Assembly (NCBI RefSeq): GCF_003781945.1
Contig: NZ_RJJW01000007.1
Span: 165,422 to 229,421 of the forward strand
Direction: 5' to 3'
DNA length: 64,000 nucleotides
DNA from: Halorubrum sp. CSM-61
GTDB taxonomy: Archaea > Halobacteriota > Halobacteria > Halobacteriales > Haloferacaceae
Shown: positions 9,271 through 19,468 of the stretch, one piece after another
How the letters are laid out: every line of letters starts with the position of its first letter
How positions within the stretch are numbered: the stretch's first letter is position 1
The notes under the pieces: model-generated
What the model saw: the letters and a program-made list of their open reading frames with translations, nothing else
Database searches by the model: none
Told to the model about the DNA's origin: nothing
Position numbers and translations under genes: made by a program

Positions 9271-10719
9271 CTAACGCGAGCTGTCACACCCCTGTCGCTC
9301 TCGGAGTACCGCAATCCTGTCCTCGACTGAGGGGTGAACTCGAAGGAACCACTCGATAACAAACGGAGCCCCCCACGGAAGGGACGACGTCCCGGTCTTC
9401 TTCGAACTCTCCTTCGCTCGGAGATCGGCAACCGACTGCAATGCGGTTATCGCAGTCTCACTTCCCACCCGTTGTCGTTCGTATTCGTCGGCAGCCAACT
9501 CAGCTCGGCGAACCCACCGTACGAGGCCGAACCGGAACCCGAACGCGAGAATGCCCATCACCACACCGAGTGTCTGCATCGATGGCGAAACAACCGCGAG
9601 TATCCCACCGACACCACCGAAGAAAATCAATCCGGCCCCAGCAGCGAGGCGAAGATGTCCAAGAACGTGATGCCCGTGCTCGTGGTGGAGGATTGCGCGG
9701 AGTGATTCTGGCGAAATACTGTCATCTTCGAGGAGGGTCTCGCCAACGAAGACCCGGCGAAAGGGCCAGACACCCGCCGCCATCGCCGTCGACCGAAGCC
9801 CCACCGTGGCAACCCAAATCGACGTGTGGGGGTCAGCATCGATCTCCTCTGGTACGATCGCTGCGTATTCTTCAGGTGTGAGCGGCCGCGCCATATTCAG
9901 AAACGGCAAGAGCGTGATTGCGAAGAACAGGTAGGTGAACGTGAGCGCCCAGGTCACCGGCATTCTGAGCTCAGATGGAATCGGCAGCGCCGTCCACGGG
10001 GCTACAACTAATATAAAGAGTCCACCAACGACCAACGCAACCCGGAGAGCGTGATCGTGGCGCGCCTCCGGCGTCTCAAGATGACTTGTCGTCTCCCTCC
10101 AAAACATCGAGATGAACGGCGCACCTGTCACCGCCAAACACCCGAAATAGCTCGCAAGGATGAGCATCGGAAAGAGTCCTTTGACGACGACATTCGGTGA
10201 GGGCATCGGATATTCTGGCGTTAGTCTAACAAAGAACACCCAGACCAGAGTGGTGAATCCACCACTGACGATAGACCCCCCTAAGAACAGCACGAAGAAG
10301 TTGTTCAAGTGATCTGGAAGCCAAGAGACCCACCGAAAGCCTTCGGACACTTCATATTCTTCCGAGGCGGTTTGATCCGTGTTTTCCGATGATTCCGTCG
10401 ACGCCGATGCCTCTTCGCGGTTCAACCTATACTCATCGTAACGGTTTACCACAGCACCGATCTGCCAGCCAAGTCCCACTGCGATAAGCATCGGGACCGT
10501 CACCCCGACGAAGAGCAGCGCCGTCGCCGATGTAACCCCAAACACGAATCTGACCAGAACATAACTGAAGCCCGCCACTATGGGGGCAGTAAGAAACACA
10601 CCCAGCCCCCACCAGACCAACGTATCGACCGGCGAAGGTATCCACGCAAGCGACGAACGAGCCTCGGATAGGACTCGTCGCCACCGTGGACAGGGGCTTG
10701 AGTCGCCATTCGAGGTCAT
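9271..10719 (-). CDS. M48-family (HtpX/Ste24-like) membrane metalloprotease
   Basis: 482 residues. The zinc site is HHEHGHHVLGH (HExxH) at about residue 345, and the third ligand lies in RRAELAADEYER, the ExxxD helix usual in M48 peptidases. About six hydrophobic segments flank it (near residues 28-50, 56-78, 148-170, 188-208, 230-252, 262-284), with another pair after the zinc motif. HtpX-type proteases degrade damaged membrane proteins. It is transcribed against the transfer genes around it, so it is probably a separate cargo unit. Start at the ATG whose complement is at 10717-10719. Confidence 0.85.
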   Translation of the reverse strand: MTSNGDSSPCPRWRRVLSEARSSLAWIPSPVDTLVWWGLGVFLTAPIVAGFSYVLVRFVFGVTSATALLFVGVTVPMLIAVGLGWQIGAVVNRYDEYRLNREEASASTESSENTDQTASEEYEVSEGFRWVSWLPDHLNNFFVLFLGGSIVSGGFTTLVWVFFVRLTPEYPMPSPNVVVKGLFPMLILASYFGCLAVTGAPFISMFWRETTSHLETPEARHDHALRVALVVGGLFILVVAPWTALPIPSELRMPVTWALTFTYLFFAITLLPFLNMARPLTPEEYAAIVPEEIDADPHTSIWVATVGLRSTAMAAGVWPFRRVFVGETLLEDDSISPESLRAILHHEHGHHVLGHLRLAAGAGLIFFGGVGGILAVVSPSMQTLGVVMGILAFGFRFGLVRWVRRAELAADEYERQRVGSETAITALQSVADLRAKESSKKTGTSSLPWGAPFVIEWFLRVHPSVEDRIAVLRERQGCDSSR

Positions 10720-10865
10720 CTTTTACCGTAGATCATGCTATCTGAACCCAAAAATTGTCCGGGGGCTCCAGTCCCTCGACCCACAACTGGCTATGAAAAC
10801 GAGTGCTTAGGAGACACCGCGCCTCGACTGAGCGAGCAATCAATCGGCCCAAAACTCCCGAATAG

Positions 10866-10894
10866 TATTTTACGCTGAGCAGATGAAATATCTG
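10866..10894 (+). promoter_or_regulatory. TATA box and inverted repeat before the giant VirD4-like gene
   Basis: TATTTTA at 10866-10872 lies about 45 bases before the ATG at 10913. It is followed by the inverted repeat CAGAT-GAAAT-ATCTG (10880-10894), close to the expected transcription start. The repeat could be an operator. Confidence 0.45.
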
Positions 10895-10912
10895 TAGAGG
10901 CCACTACTGGCT

Positions 10913-13900
10913 ATGCCGACGCTCCCAGCCTTCACTCGAGCTTGGCTCTCGCCGGCCCCGCTCACCGATGACCATACCCAGTCGCCGCCCGATACAAGGA
11001 CAGATCGCACTTCGCATCCGTCGCGGTCGGTAGAGCCGACCCAGACGTCTCGGTCCCCTCGCTCAGGCCGTCCGAGGAACCGACGTCCCCTCTACGGTGT
11101 TCTGTTGACCCTCAGCGTCATCGGTATCCTACTCACGGCGGCCACTGGCCCAGCTATCGCAGCACACCCCGCTGACTCCACGAGTACCACAGAGAGCCAG
11201 AACCTCTCTTCTACTTCGCTGCAATCCACGAATGTAACCTCGCCGTGCCAAACTCAGAACAATAACTCGTACGGATGGACGGAACACTACGCGTGTATCC
11301 AAGTTCATCTCTACCAGCAGGATCAGGATCTCTCGATCTTCCCAGAAGACGCAACACAGGCCCGGGAAGCTGCGAAGAACGGAGAGTCGGCTGAAACCAT
11401 CGAGGATTGGCTCTTCCGATACTATCGTACGGAGCAATACCCCGACTGGTGGATGCCGTCAGAGGAACAGATTGAGCAAACCCCGAAGCTCAAGCTCTAT
11501 CCACTCACGAACGAAACAGTTCACGAGTACGAGACCGCTCAATCTCTCTCCGTCTTTCCGGAGGATGCTCGAGCCGTCCGGTTTGCGGCAACTCATAACG
11601 CGACGGTAAACGAACTCCGGATGGCCCTCCTCAACTACTACGCCGTTCAGTGGGATCAGGGCTGGCGGCCGAACTCAGAATCATCCACGACTACCACGAC
11701 CAACGCAACCGCAGGAGGGGGCTCAAACGGAGGGGAATCGGAGAGTACCGCCGAGTCGAGTTCAAGTAGCGCTTGGTATGCTCCGTATCTTAGTGGGATC
11801 GTCGACGCCGCAAATCAATTTCGTGGATGGATGAGTGGAGTGCAGGAGTTCATCGGTGGGCTCCTCATTTGGAGCTTCAAGAATCCCATTATCGCAGGGA
11901 TTGTCATCTTCACGTCTCTCGTCGTGTTCCTCCTTCTCGGAGTCGCCCGTCGGATGCGGCGGACGTGGACGGCGATGCTTGCGGTCTGGTCTCGATTCGT
12001 CCGCGCGATCGTCTGGGTGGCCGATACTATTGGCATCGGAACGCTCCGGCGAACACAAATCAAATTCTTCCGATTCCGTCGCACTCTCAACGTCTATGCT
12101 CACGCGCTCGCAGCGATAACAGGCTGGGCAATCCGCGAAGGGTTCCACCGTGTCGACCGTACGATCACAGACTACGTCACCGACGAAGACTCCAGCACGT
12201 GGTCGTATATCGCACCACCCGCTCACGCAAGCGCCAGTAGCACAGCTGATGCCGCCGTCTCGGAGACAGCGTACGCGAAGAGCAAGCGCCTCCTCGATCC
12301 TCTCGATGCACCAGCCGTGTACGAACTCGATGAGGATGAACCACCGCGACCAGGAGACGACCTCTGGTACCGCATTACGGCCTCCGATCAGCCGGCCTCA
12401 CCGGAGACAATCACCAAACAGATCGAAGGTCTACCCAATCTCACTGACGGGCTAGAAGTCATCATCCGATCGGCACCTCACGACCCCGAGATCGGAGGAG
12501 AAGAAAGCGAGCTTCAAACTACTGAAGGCGATGGCAACCGACTCGCAATCGAGGTTCTAATCCACTTCATCGAGGACGGCCAGACGAGCACGCTCGACCG
12601 GACGAAACACAACTGGGTACGACAAGCCTTCGGTGGTCCCGACTACGACGTCACACCCGTCTCGACGACGCTCCAGCGACTCCTCCGCGCCCGGCCGTAC
12701 CGGCGGTGCAAGCATCTTCTCGGGAATGATGCGACCCCATCAGCGACGTTCCCTTGGAGTAACGCGCAATCATCGGACGCCGCGACAGACGGTGGGCGGA
12801 CTCTCGACGAGGACACGCCCACACCGAGCGAACGTGCAGCTGCAGCCGAGGCGATTCCTCAACGGTACTTCCGAGAGCATCTTGAGGATCAGTTCACTGC
12901 GGTTTGCCCGGAAGCGCCCGTGAGCTATCCACTCGGTTCCCGAGGAACCCGCCGTTGGGACTTCCTCCAGCGACTCAACGTCTTCGACGAAACCGCTGCC
13001 GAAGAAGCCCCTCCGATGGAAGCCGCTCTCGATGCACTCCTCGAGACCGACGAACCTGCACTACTCCGTGCCCGGATTACATCCGCAGGCGACCTCAGCG
13101 ACATCATTCGGCAGAAACTCGACGTCATCGAGGGTGAGGAAAGCACCCAGTTCGACAAACGAACGAATCGCCGTGGGCGTAGCCGTGCGACACCAAGCTC
13201 GGGAGAGAATACCACCGAGGAAGACCGGGCTGCTGCTCGAGAACGAGAGAGTAGTCGGGTCCGTGGGGAAGTCGCGAGCGCGGAAGGGACACGGAACGAA
13301 GAACTCCAGAACAAGGGTGTGACTCGGAGTTTCAAAGTCACGATGGATGTCTTCACCCAACCCACACCCTTCTTGAACGACGCCCTCGAAGAGACTGCTG
13401 GAGGGTCAGTTGAACCCTCCTCAGAGGCCCACCCCGTCCCCTCCCCCCTCTTCCATTCAGACGAGGACTCCACCTCTGCCTCGACAAATACGGCGAGTGA
13501 CGGGGGCGTCTTCACCGAAGAACAGCCCGATCTCAACGAGATAGACAGTACTGCCGATCTATCTGGTTCCGACACCGACATCGAGACCTTAGCGAGTCGA
13601 GGTGACACTCTCCGAGTGACTCCCGAGACGCTCGCTAAAGCCGCAGCCAGCCAGCGGACTACGGCTCGCGACGACGCCTGGCGGCTCGCAAAAACGTGGG
13701 CGACTGCTGCTGACGGCGAGTTCAACAAGCTCACTGAACCACCAGAGAACAGCCGCCTCGCAAAGTGGGCACGGCAGTTTGGGTGGCGGAGACATACGCT
13801 CGGACAGCTCCGTGACTCGTACCGTTTTCACCGCGCTCAGGAGTATGCTGGTAGGGCACCCACATTCGGCCTACACTACTCTCTCCGTCGCCGCTGGCCG

Positions 13901-16900
13901 ATCGTCCTCGCCGCCGCCGACGAACTCCCTTCGTTCACAGCACTCCCGAGTACCAGCGCTGTCTCGGACGACCTCGCAGCCCATATGGAACGCCAACTCT
14001 CCCACACAGCCCCACTCTCTGAACTCTCTCCTGCCGAGGACAACGAAATCATCGGTACGGACATTGACGGGGCCACGCTCGGCTATGCGTTCGATCGTCT
14101 CCACGCTAGCGACCTCACTCGTCCCGTCAAACATCGCACGGACTATATGGACCGGTCGATCCTCCACCAAGGGCTCCCCGGCTCCGGGAAGTCTGTCGAC
14201 CAAGCTCACGAGATCGTCGAGCGTCGGAAGGCCACGAACGGCCCCATTATCATCTACGCCGGCCCCGGCGCAAACGTCGGTGAACTTGCTGTGCGCGGTC
14301 TCTTGGATGAATTCGGCGGAGACTGGGTGCGCGAGCACGTCCACTGGTTCGATATGCCTGAGGTCCTCCCCGGACTAACGGTCTTCGACACACGACCCGC
14401 CCAACAGGCTGACGACGCCCACGGCAACCCCCAGGCTGCAGAGAGCGTCGCGACCGACGACACCCCTCCCCAGCGCCCTGATATCGCTTCCAAGGACACC
14501 AGCTGGGAGACACACGGCTCACAGGTTATGCAGACTGTCCGGAAGATAGCCGAACTTCTGATGGGTGAGAGCGACTTCCAGAACGCCCGCGTGTCTCGTG
14601 ATGTCCTTCGGGCCCTCGGGACGGCTGGCTTTTCACCACACACATATCCGACAGGCGTCGATGGCACGCCTGCGTACAAGCGGAAAGGCGGTGATACCAG
14701 CAATAACACGCTCCCAACTGCCGACGACCTCGTGAGCGGCGGAAATCGCTCCAACGATGAAAACGAGGACGATTCAAGATCTCGACAGCCCACCGTGATG
14801 CCGTTCCGCTGGGGGTACGACGCCAGCCCGAACGTCTATCCCCTCTGGCAGCTCCAAGAGCAGACCCAGCAGGTCACCGAACTGACGAGGTTGATGGATC
14901 CGGATATTCCGATCAATCCTAAGGATTTACTGCCTGATCCGGGCTCGCACGCAGTCAAGCGGAATATGGAGACGCCGTTCAACAATCAACAGCACACCGC
15001 CCAGCAGATCCTCGGCGGTGTCACCAACCGTTTGAACGCGCTTACGACGGACGCCCGTCTCGCGCCCCTCTTCAATAACACGACCCGGCGGTTCTCCTTT
15101 GCCGACTTCCTTTCTGGCGATCGCCAGAACGACGTCCTCATTTTCGACGTTGAGGATCTCGATCCGGACGCCCAGCGTGACTTCGTCCTTACACACGAAC
15201 TCCTAATGCAGTACGAACTCGAACTCTACAAGTCCTTCCTCAAAGAGGAGGCAACTGCGGACGATTACTACGTCAGCGTCTTCATCGACGAGGCCGGCCG
15301 CCTCGTCGAGCCGGATGACCTTGCAAAGATGATCGCCGTCGCCCGCAACCACTCTGTCTCCCTCTCACTTGCCGTCCAGACGCCCGACCAGCTCTTCGAC
15401 GCCGACACCGACAACAGTGTTGGCGACGACCCGACGTACGCCGAGATCATCGGTAATATTCAGACGACCGTCGTGCGTGCCGGTGAAATCACGCGTCAGC
15501 AGGCAAAGGCGCTTTGTCCGGCCGACCTCGAGGTCGAGGACTTCATGGATCACGTCCGCGATCTCCCCGTCGACCACCGGCTCGTCCAGTATCCGACACC
15601 TTCCGAAGGAACACGGTCTCAGACCATCGAAATCGCCCGCATTCCCCTTCCGAACTGGCATCAGGATGCCGAGGAAGCCCCCGAAGGATACGATTCTCGC
15701 GAAGATTTCGAGGAGGCCTTCCGAGAGGTTCGCGCCGATGTCATCGACCAGACGAACGAAGAGTACGGAATCCCCGACGACGAGTCAGAATCGGCTGTCC
15801 GTAACCGGGCGATTCTCAACATCCCCGAACTCGCCCACCATCTCACAATAGACGACCCACTCCTCCCGGTTGTCCTCGCGTGGGCGACTTGGATAGTCGC
15901 TCGTGACCCACCCAACGGGCCCGGTGAAGAAACTCTGCACAGCGTCTCCAACACCGACAGCAAGCTCCCTGACCTCGAAGACCCAGTTGAACCAAATAAT
16001 GATTCGACGATAGAGGACTCCCCGGCTGAGGAAGTCAGCGCGATAGATGTCCTATCGGACGATGCAGGACCCGATGAATACACAGCTGAATCGGTATCTA
16101 CCAGTCGCGAGAACGATTCTCCATCCACTACGAGCGAGCAGCCAGATACGCTGTTCGACTCAGGTGGGTGGGCTCGCGACCAGTGGGATGAGGCGAAGAC
16201 CGAGCTCACCCAATCCAATACCGAGCGCCAGACTCCTCCCTCGGCCGCTGAGAGCTCAGGCCCTGCGTCCAGTCTTCATCACGTCCTGAAGGGCAGTATG
16301 ACGACTGACGAGTGGGAGGAGCTTACCGACCTCCTCGAGAAGGGGAAGTCGCTTTCCCCAGAAGAATGGGCGATTCACACCGACCTCCCGACGTACCGGA
16401 AAGATGAGGAATCCATCCAAGCCCGTGCGCTCAACAGCCGTGTCGCGACTCTCCTCAACCAAGGTATCCTCACCGAGGATGAAGTGGCCCGGATTCAGGA
16501 ACTCATCGATCTCGCACGGGATACCGGGAACTGGCCACCGACTGCGGTTCGTGATCGTCTCGACACGGAGTCCGAAACTGCGCCAGCAGACAAATCGTTT
16601 CCCGAACAGCAAAGCGCCACTGTGGATAACGAGAGTGTGTCCGCGGCGATCGAACGCCGCCGGACCAGTGAGAGAAATTCTGTTGGGATCGACCCGTTCG
16701 ATGGGGAGGAACCACGACCCGGAACGTACCGCTGGGTGCGCCTTGACGAGATGTACCGCCGGCTTCGCCTCGAAGTCGAGAAAGTCCTCGCCACAGAGGG
16801 CCTCAACGAGGGAGAACGTAATCGTCGCCGCGATGCCCTCCCCTCGCTCAAGGCGTGCGCCGATGAGATCGAGGCGTTAGGCACCATTATGACCCATCGG

Positions 16901-18949
16901 GGCGTCGCTGGCGACACTCCCATCCCGGAAACAGACGGTATCTTCGAGATTGAACTCGCGAAGCACCGTGACGACGTCCCCGGCGACGAGGGCTACGCCA
17001 TTCGGTTGACTCCCGAGGGTGCTCGTCTCCTTCTCGAAAACGTGTTTTCGACTGGCTGGGTCGCAACCGCTGGGACCGATACTCACGATACCGGCCTTCG
17101 AGACGCTATGACGGCACTCGAAGACGCAGTCCCCACCCGAGTCAGTGGCCGGATCATCGACCAAGACACCGGGGACATCCCGGACGCCGTCCTCACAGTC
17201 TTCGCCAGCGAGCCTACGGAGTGCTTCGCTGACGACATCATCTCATGCACAGTCGAAGAGGAGACCGACCCACGTCGACACCCCACGAAGAAACTCCGTA
17301 ACCTCAAGAAGGCGCTTAACACTACTACGAAGAGTGGCGAATGTCGCCTCCCCATCTTCGTCGCCGAAACGCCGTGGGACGAAGACGCAGGGGCCCCCGA
17401 CCTTGGACCTGCCACCGCATTATCGAACATCCTCCGTGATCCGATGAACACTCAGTGGTCGGGTCGCCGGTTCTACTCGCAATCGAACACGCCAATCGAA
17501 TTCGACGGCGGCGCCCGCGACGGCGGTGTCACCGCTGTCGTCCCCCGATCGGACACAGAGAGCGCCGGCACGTCGATCTGGATTCGCGACCCGGACCCCG
17601 ACTCGGACGACTGCCTCCTCGTCGCCCCGACCGCCGACAACATCGGCCATCCCGATGACGAGGATATACACCTTCGTATCGCTCCCGGTGACTTCCAGAA
17701 CCTCACTCCCTCGAGCATCCCGTACCGGGCGACATGTCCCCCGAGAAGTGCAAACGAATCAGCTCGCTATATCGTCGAGACTCCGGGTAGCGAACAGACG
17801 TACAAGTACGAGACGGAAGAGCGGTTCCGTGAGGATTGGGTCCGCGTCAACAAGCCATTCGTACCCGACATCGAATTCCGGCACCAGGACTACCCAGAAA
17901 CCGCATATGCCACCCTCGTCCGATACGAGCCGCCCCGCGCCGGCGACGACGCACAGGCACGTATCGCCTGGTTCGATCATCGGACCTCGGGCGACGAGGA
18001 GATGGGGACGCTTCGGCCCGTCGAGGACCTCATCGAAGCGATTCAGACGGGCGAACTCAAGCCGGCGTCCGCTGACCCCGGAACGGCACCCGAATGGACT
18101 CACGAAGACGAAGTCTCGACCGACGAAGCACAAGACTCTGAAGTGGATGAGGAAGACACTGGCGCGTCATCATCGACGGACGAGGCACCAGACGAATCCA
18201 CTCCCGAGCCATCCGACAACAAGGACGAAGAGCTTGACGGCGATGATACTGACACAACGCAGTCCGAGGAGGGAGAGACAGACGATACTTCCGAACCACT
18301 CCAGGATGAGGGGAAAGCAGCTACCGCCGCGTTCATCGCGGCTTACCTCCGTCCTGCACCGAACAACGTCGTGGACGTGGATATCGCCTTCGACCGTTGT
18401 CAGGAATTCGCGAGCACGCACAACCTCGTCTCACCAGAATCAGAGGACGAGTTCGCAGAAACGATCGATTCCCTCTTCGATGCGTTCGACACGGACACCG
18501 GAATCGACGGAGACCTCTTCGACATCGATCGCGACGTCATCAGTGCCCTCGAAGAGGGATTCAATATTGTCTCAACGTCAGGTGGAAACGAAGACAGCAC
18601 TCGAACCGTTATATTGGGTGTGAAGATGGTTGATCCCACAGAAGAAGACACGTCGTTCTTAACGGAAGCAGCGCCCGAGCAGTCGGCAGGTGGTGCGGCG
18701 TTCATTGCGAACCAGCTCACGTCCGACCCTGACGGAGCGCTTCCGAGTTCGGAAACCTATGACGAATACGTCGACACCGTCACCGACTGGGGATTCGAGT
18801 CTCTCCCTGACCGAGGTTCGAGTGTGACGTTCAAACGGTTCCTCCAAATCTGGGGTGCGGTGCTGTTCGGCGTCTCGGTCGAACGGAAACGCCGGCGGAT
18901 CGACGGGTCGCCTACGCGGTGCTATACGCACCTCGAGTGGCGCGAGTAG
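10913..18949 (+). CDS. Giant VirD4/TraG-like coupling ATPase fusion protein (2678 residues)
   Basis: Residues 58-90 form a signal/anchor (VLLTLSVIGILLTAATG). Two related extracellular repeats follow, at about 139-185 and 211-255 (LSIFPEDA...W-x-x-W-x-P and LSVFPEDA...GWRP). A Ser/Thr linker leads to a strong membrane span near 325-345. Walker A (GLPGSGKS) lies at about 1088 and Walker B (VSVFIDEAGRL) near 1455, followed by VARNHSVSLSLAVQTPDQ, the pattern of VirD4/TraD motors that feed DNA into the channel. The remaining 1100 residues carry acidic linkers and at least two unrecognised globular parts. Normal coupling proteins are 500-800 residues, so this is three to four times the usual size. 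It closes the transfer block; the next 3 kb is non-coding. Confidence 0.78.
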   Translation: MPTLPAFTRAWLSPAPLTDDHTQSPPDTRTDRTSHPSRSVEPTQTSRSPRSGRPRNRRPLYGVLLTLSVIGILLTAATGPAIAAHPADSTSTTESQNLSSTSLQSTNVTSPCQTQNNNSYGWTEHYACIQVHLYQQDQDLSIFPEDATQAREAAKNGESAETIEDWLFRYYRTEQYPDWWMPSEEQIEQTPKLKLYPLTNETVHEYETAQSLSVFPEDARAVRFAATHNATVNELRMALLNYYAVQWDQGWRPNSESSTTTTTNATAGGGSNGGESESTAESSSSSAWYAPYLSGIVDAANQFRGWMSGVQEFIGGLLIWSFKNPIIAGIVIFTSLVVFLLLGVARRMRRTWTAMLAVWSRFVRAIVWVADTIGIGTLRRTQIKFFRFRRTLNVYAHALAAITGWAIREGFHRVDRTITDYVTDEDSSTWSYIAPPAHASASSTADAAVSETAYAKSKRLLDPLDAPAVYELDEDEPPRPGDDLWYRITASDQPASPETITKQIEGLPNLTDGLEVIIRSAPHDPEIGGEESELQTTEGDGNRLAIEVLIHFIEDGQTSTLDRTKHNWVRQAFGGPDYDVTPVSTTLQRLLRARPYRRCKHLLGNDATPSATFPWSNAQSSDAATDGGRTLDEDTPTPSERAAAAEAIPQRYFREHLEDQFTAVCPEAPVSYPLGSRGTRRWDFLQRLNVFDETAAEEAPPMEAALDALLETDEPALLRARITSAGDLSDIIRQKLDVIEGEESTQFDKRTNRRGRSRATPSSGENTTEEDRAAARERESSRVRGEVASAEGTRNEELQNKGVTRSFKVTMDVFTQPTPFLNDALEETAGGSVEPSSEAHPVPSPLFHSDEDSTSASTNTASDGGVFTEEQPDLNEIDSTADLSGSDTDIETLASRGDTLRVTPETLAKAAASQRTTARDDAWRLAKTWATAADGEFNKLTEPPENSRLAKWARQFGWRRHTLGQLRDSYRFHRAQEYAGRAPTFGLHYSLRRRWPIVLAAADELPSFTALPSTSAVSDDLAAHMERQLSHTAPLSELSPAEDNEIIGTDIDGATLGYAFDRLHASDLTRPVKHRTDYMDRSILHQGLPGSGKSVDQAHEIVERRKATNGPIIIYAGPGANVGELAVRGLLDEFGGDWVREHVHWFDMPEVLPGLTVFDTRPAQQADDAHGNPQAAESVATDDTPPQRPDIASKDTSWETHGSQVMQTVRKIAELLMGESDFQNARVSRDVLRALGTAGFSPHTYPTGVDGTPAYKRKGGDTSNNTLPTADDLVSGGNRSNDENEDDSRSRQPTVMPFRWGYDASPNVYPLWQLQEQTQQVTELTRLMDPDIPINPKDLLPDPGSHAVKRNMETPFNNQQHTAQQILGGVTNRLNALTTDARLAPLFNNTTRRFSFADFLSGDRQNDVLIFDVEDLDPDAQRDFVLTHELLMQYELELYKSFLKEEATADDYYVSVFIDEAGRLVEPDDLAKMIAVARNHSVSLSLAVQTPDQLFDADTDNSVGDDPTYAEIIGNIQTTVVRAGEITRQQAKALCPADLEVEDFMDHVRDLPVDHRLVQYPTPSEGTRSQTIEIARIPLPNWHQDAEEAPEGYDSREDFEEAFREVRADVIDQTNEEYGIPDDESESAVRNRAILNIPELAHHLTIDDPLLPVVLAWATWIVARDPPNGPGEETLHSVSNTDSKLPDLEDPVEPNNDSTIEDSPAEEVSAIDVLSDDAGPDEYTAESVSTSRENDSPSTTSEQPDTLFDSGGWARDQWDEAKTELTQSNTERQTPPSAAESSGPASSLHHVLKGSMTTDEWEELTDLLEKGKSLSPEEWAIHTDLPTYRKDEESIQARALNSRVATLLNQGILTEDEVARIQELIDLARDTGNWPPTAVRDRLDTESETAPADKSFPEQQSATVDNESVSAAIERRRTSERNSVGIDPFDGEEPRPGTYRWVRLDEMYRRLRLEVEKVLATEGLNEGERNRRRDALPSLKACADEIEALGTIMTHRGVAGDTPIPETDGIFEIELAKHRDDVPGDEGYAIRLTPEGARLLLENVFSTGWVATAGTDTHDTGLRDAMTALEDAVPTRVSGRIIDQDTGDIPDAVLTVFASEPTECFADDIISCTVEEETDPRRHPTKKLRNLKKALNTTTKSGECRLPIFVAETPWDEDAGAPDLGPATALSNILRDPMNTQWSGRRFYSQSNTPIEFDGGARDGGVTAVVPRSDTESAGTSIWIRDPDPDSDDCLLVAPTADNIGHPDDEDIHLRIAPGDFQNLTPSSIPYRATCPPRSANESARYIVETPGSEQTYKYETEERFREDWVRVNKPFVPDIEFRHQDYPETAYATLVRYEPPRAGDDAQARIAWFDHRTSGDEEMGTLRPVEDLIEAIQTGELKPASADPGTAPEWTHEDEVSTDEAQDSEVDEEDTGASSSTDEAPDESTPEPSDNKDEELDGDDTDTTQSEEGETDDTSEPLQDEGKAATAAFIAAYLRPAPNNVVDVDIAFDRCQEFASTHNLVSPESEDEFAETIDSLFDAFDTDTGIDGDLFDIDRDVISALEEGFNIVSTSGGNEDSTRTVILGVKMVDPTEEDTSFLTEAAPEQSAGGAAFIANQLTSDPDGALPSSETYDEYVDTVTDWGFESLPDRGSSVTFKRFLQIWGAVLFGVSVERKRRRIDGSPTRCYTHLEWRE

Positions 18950-19120
18950 CCTCTTGATTTTCTCTCTCAGTCTACCGCCTCGATCTCCCGTCTAATACTA
19001 TGAAATCAAACTGATATTTCCGATAATTTCCCTTCTGACGGTGTCCCTTAATCCTCGATTTTCTAGAACTATTACTGAATAGCATATTTTGGATAAACCA
19101 CCGGACGGAACGGTAATACA

Positions 19121-19468
19121 ATACTGGAACGGTAAATCGGAACGCGAATCTCTGAGGACTCACAAAATCACCATATAGCGTCGGGATGGTAAACTGGAAC
19201 GTCAATCATTAGCATACACTCCCGAAAGGACCGGATCCTTTTGCAAACTGGAACACCGTGCAGTCTTGCGGTTTTCACCGGAAACCTGGACACATCTACG
19301 CACCACCACACACCAGCATCTCGATAAACTGGAACTCCGCGCAGTCTTGCGATTTCGGGCCTATAGTCAACTCCGTGCTCAGAACACCCTTCGAGCGACT
19401 CTCCGCACTCTCGAAACTGGAACGCTACGCAGTCTAGTGATTATCCCCGGCTATTGAGAAACTGGAAC
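19121..19468 (+). repeat. Iteron-like array, core AAACTGGAAC
   Basis: Six near-identical cores lie at 19121-19130 (one mismatch), 19191-19200, 19245-19254, 19326-19335, 19414-19423 and 19459-19468, all in the same orientation. The copies at 19245, 19326 and 19414 extend to about 30 bases, sharing GCAGTCT and a G/T-rich end. A weaker motif, GGAACGGTAA, occurs twice at 19107 and 19126. Spacing is 45-88 bases, irregular. Such arrays mark plasmid replication origins or regulator-binding regions. No initiator gene lies adjacent, so the role is open. Confidence 0.65.

Noticed and set aside
11762..12226. Antisense ORFs inside the giant coupling gene
   Set aside because: They have no domains or start signals and lie opposite a continuous 2678-codon frame with membrane and ATPase motifs.
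19245..19468. CRISPR array suggested by roughly 30-base repeats
   Set aside because: Only three long copies, degenerate, with 50-60-base uneven spacing and no cas genes nearby. The repeats fit iterons better.
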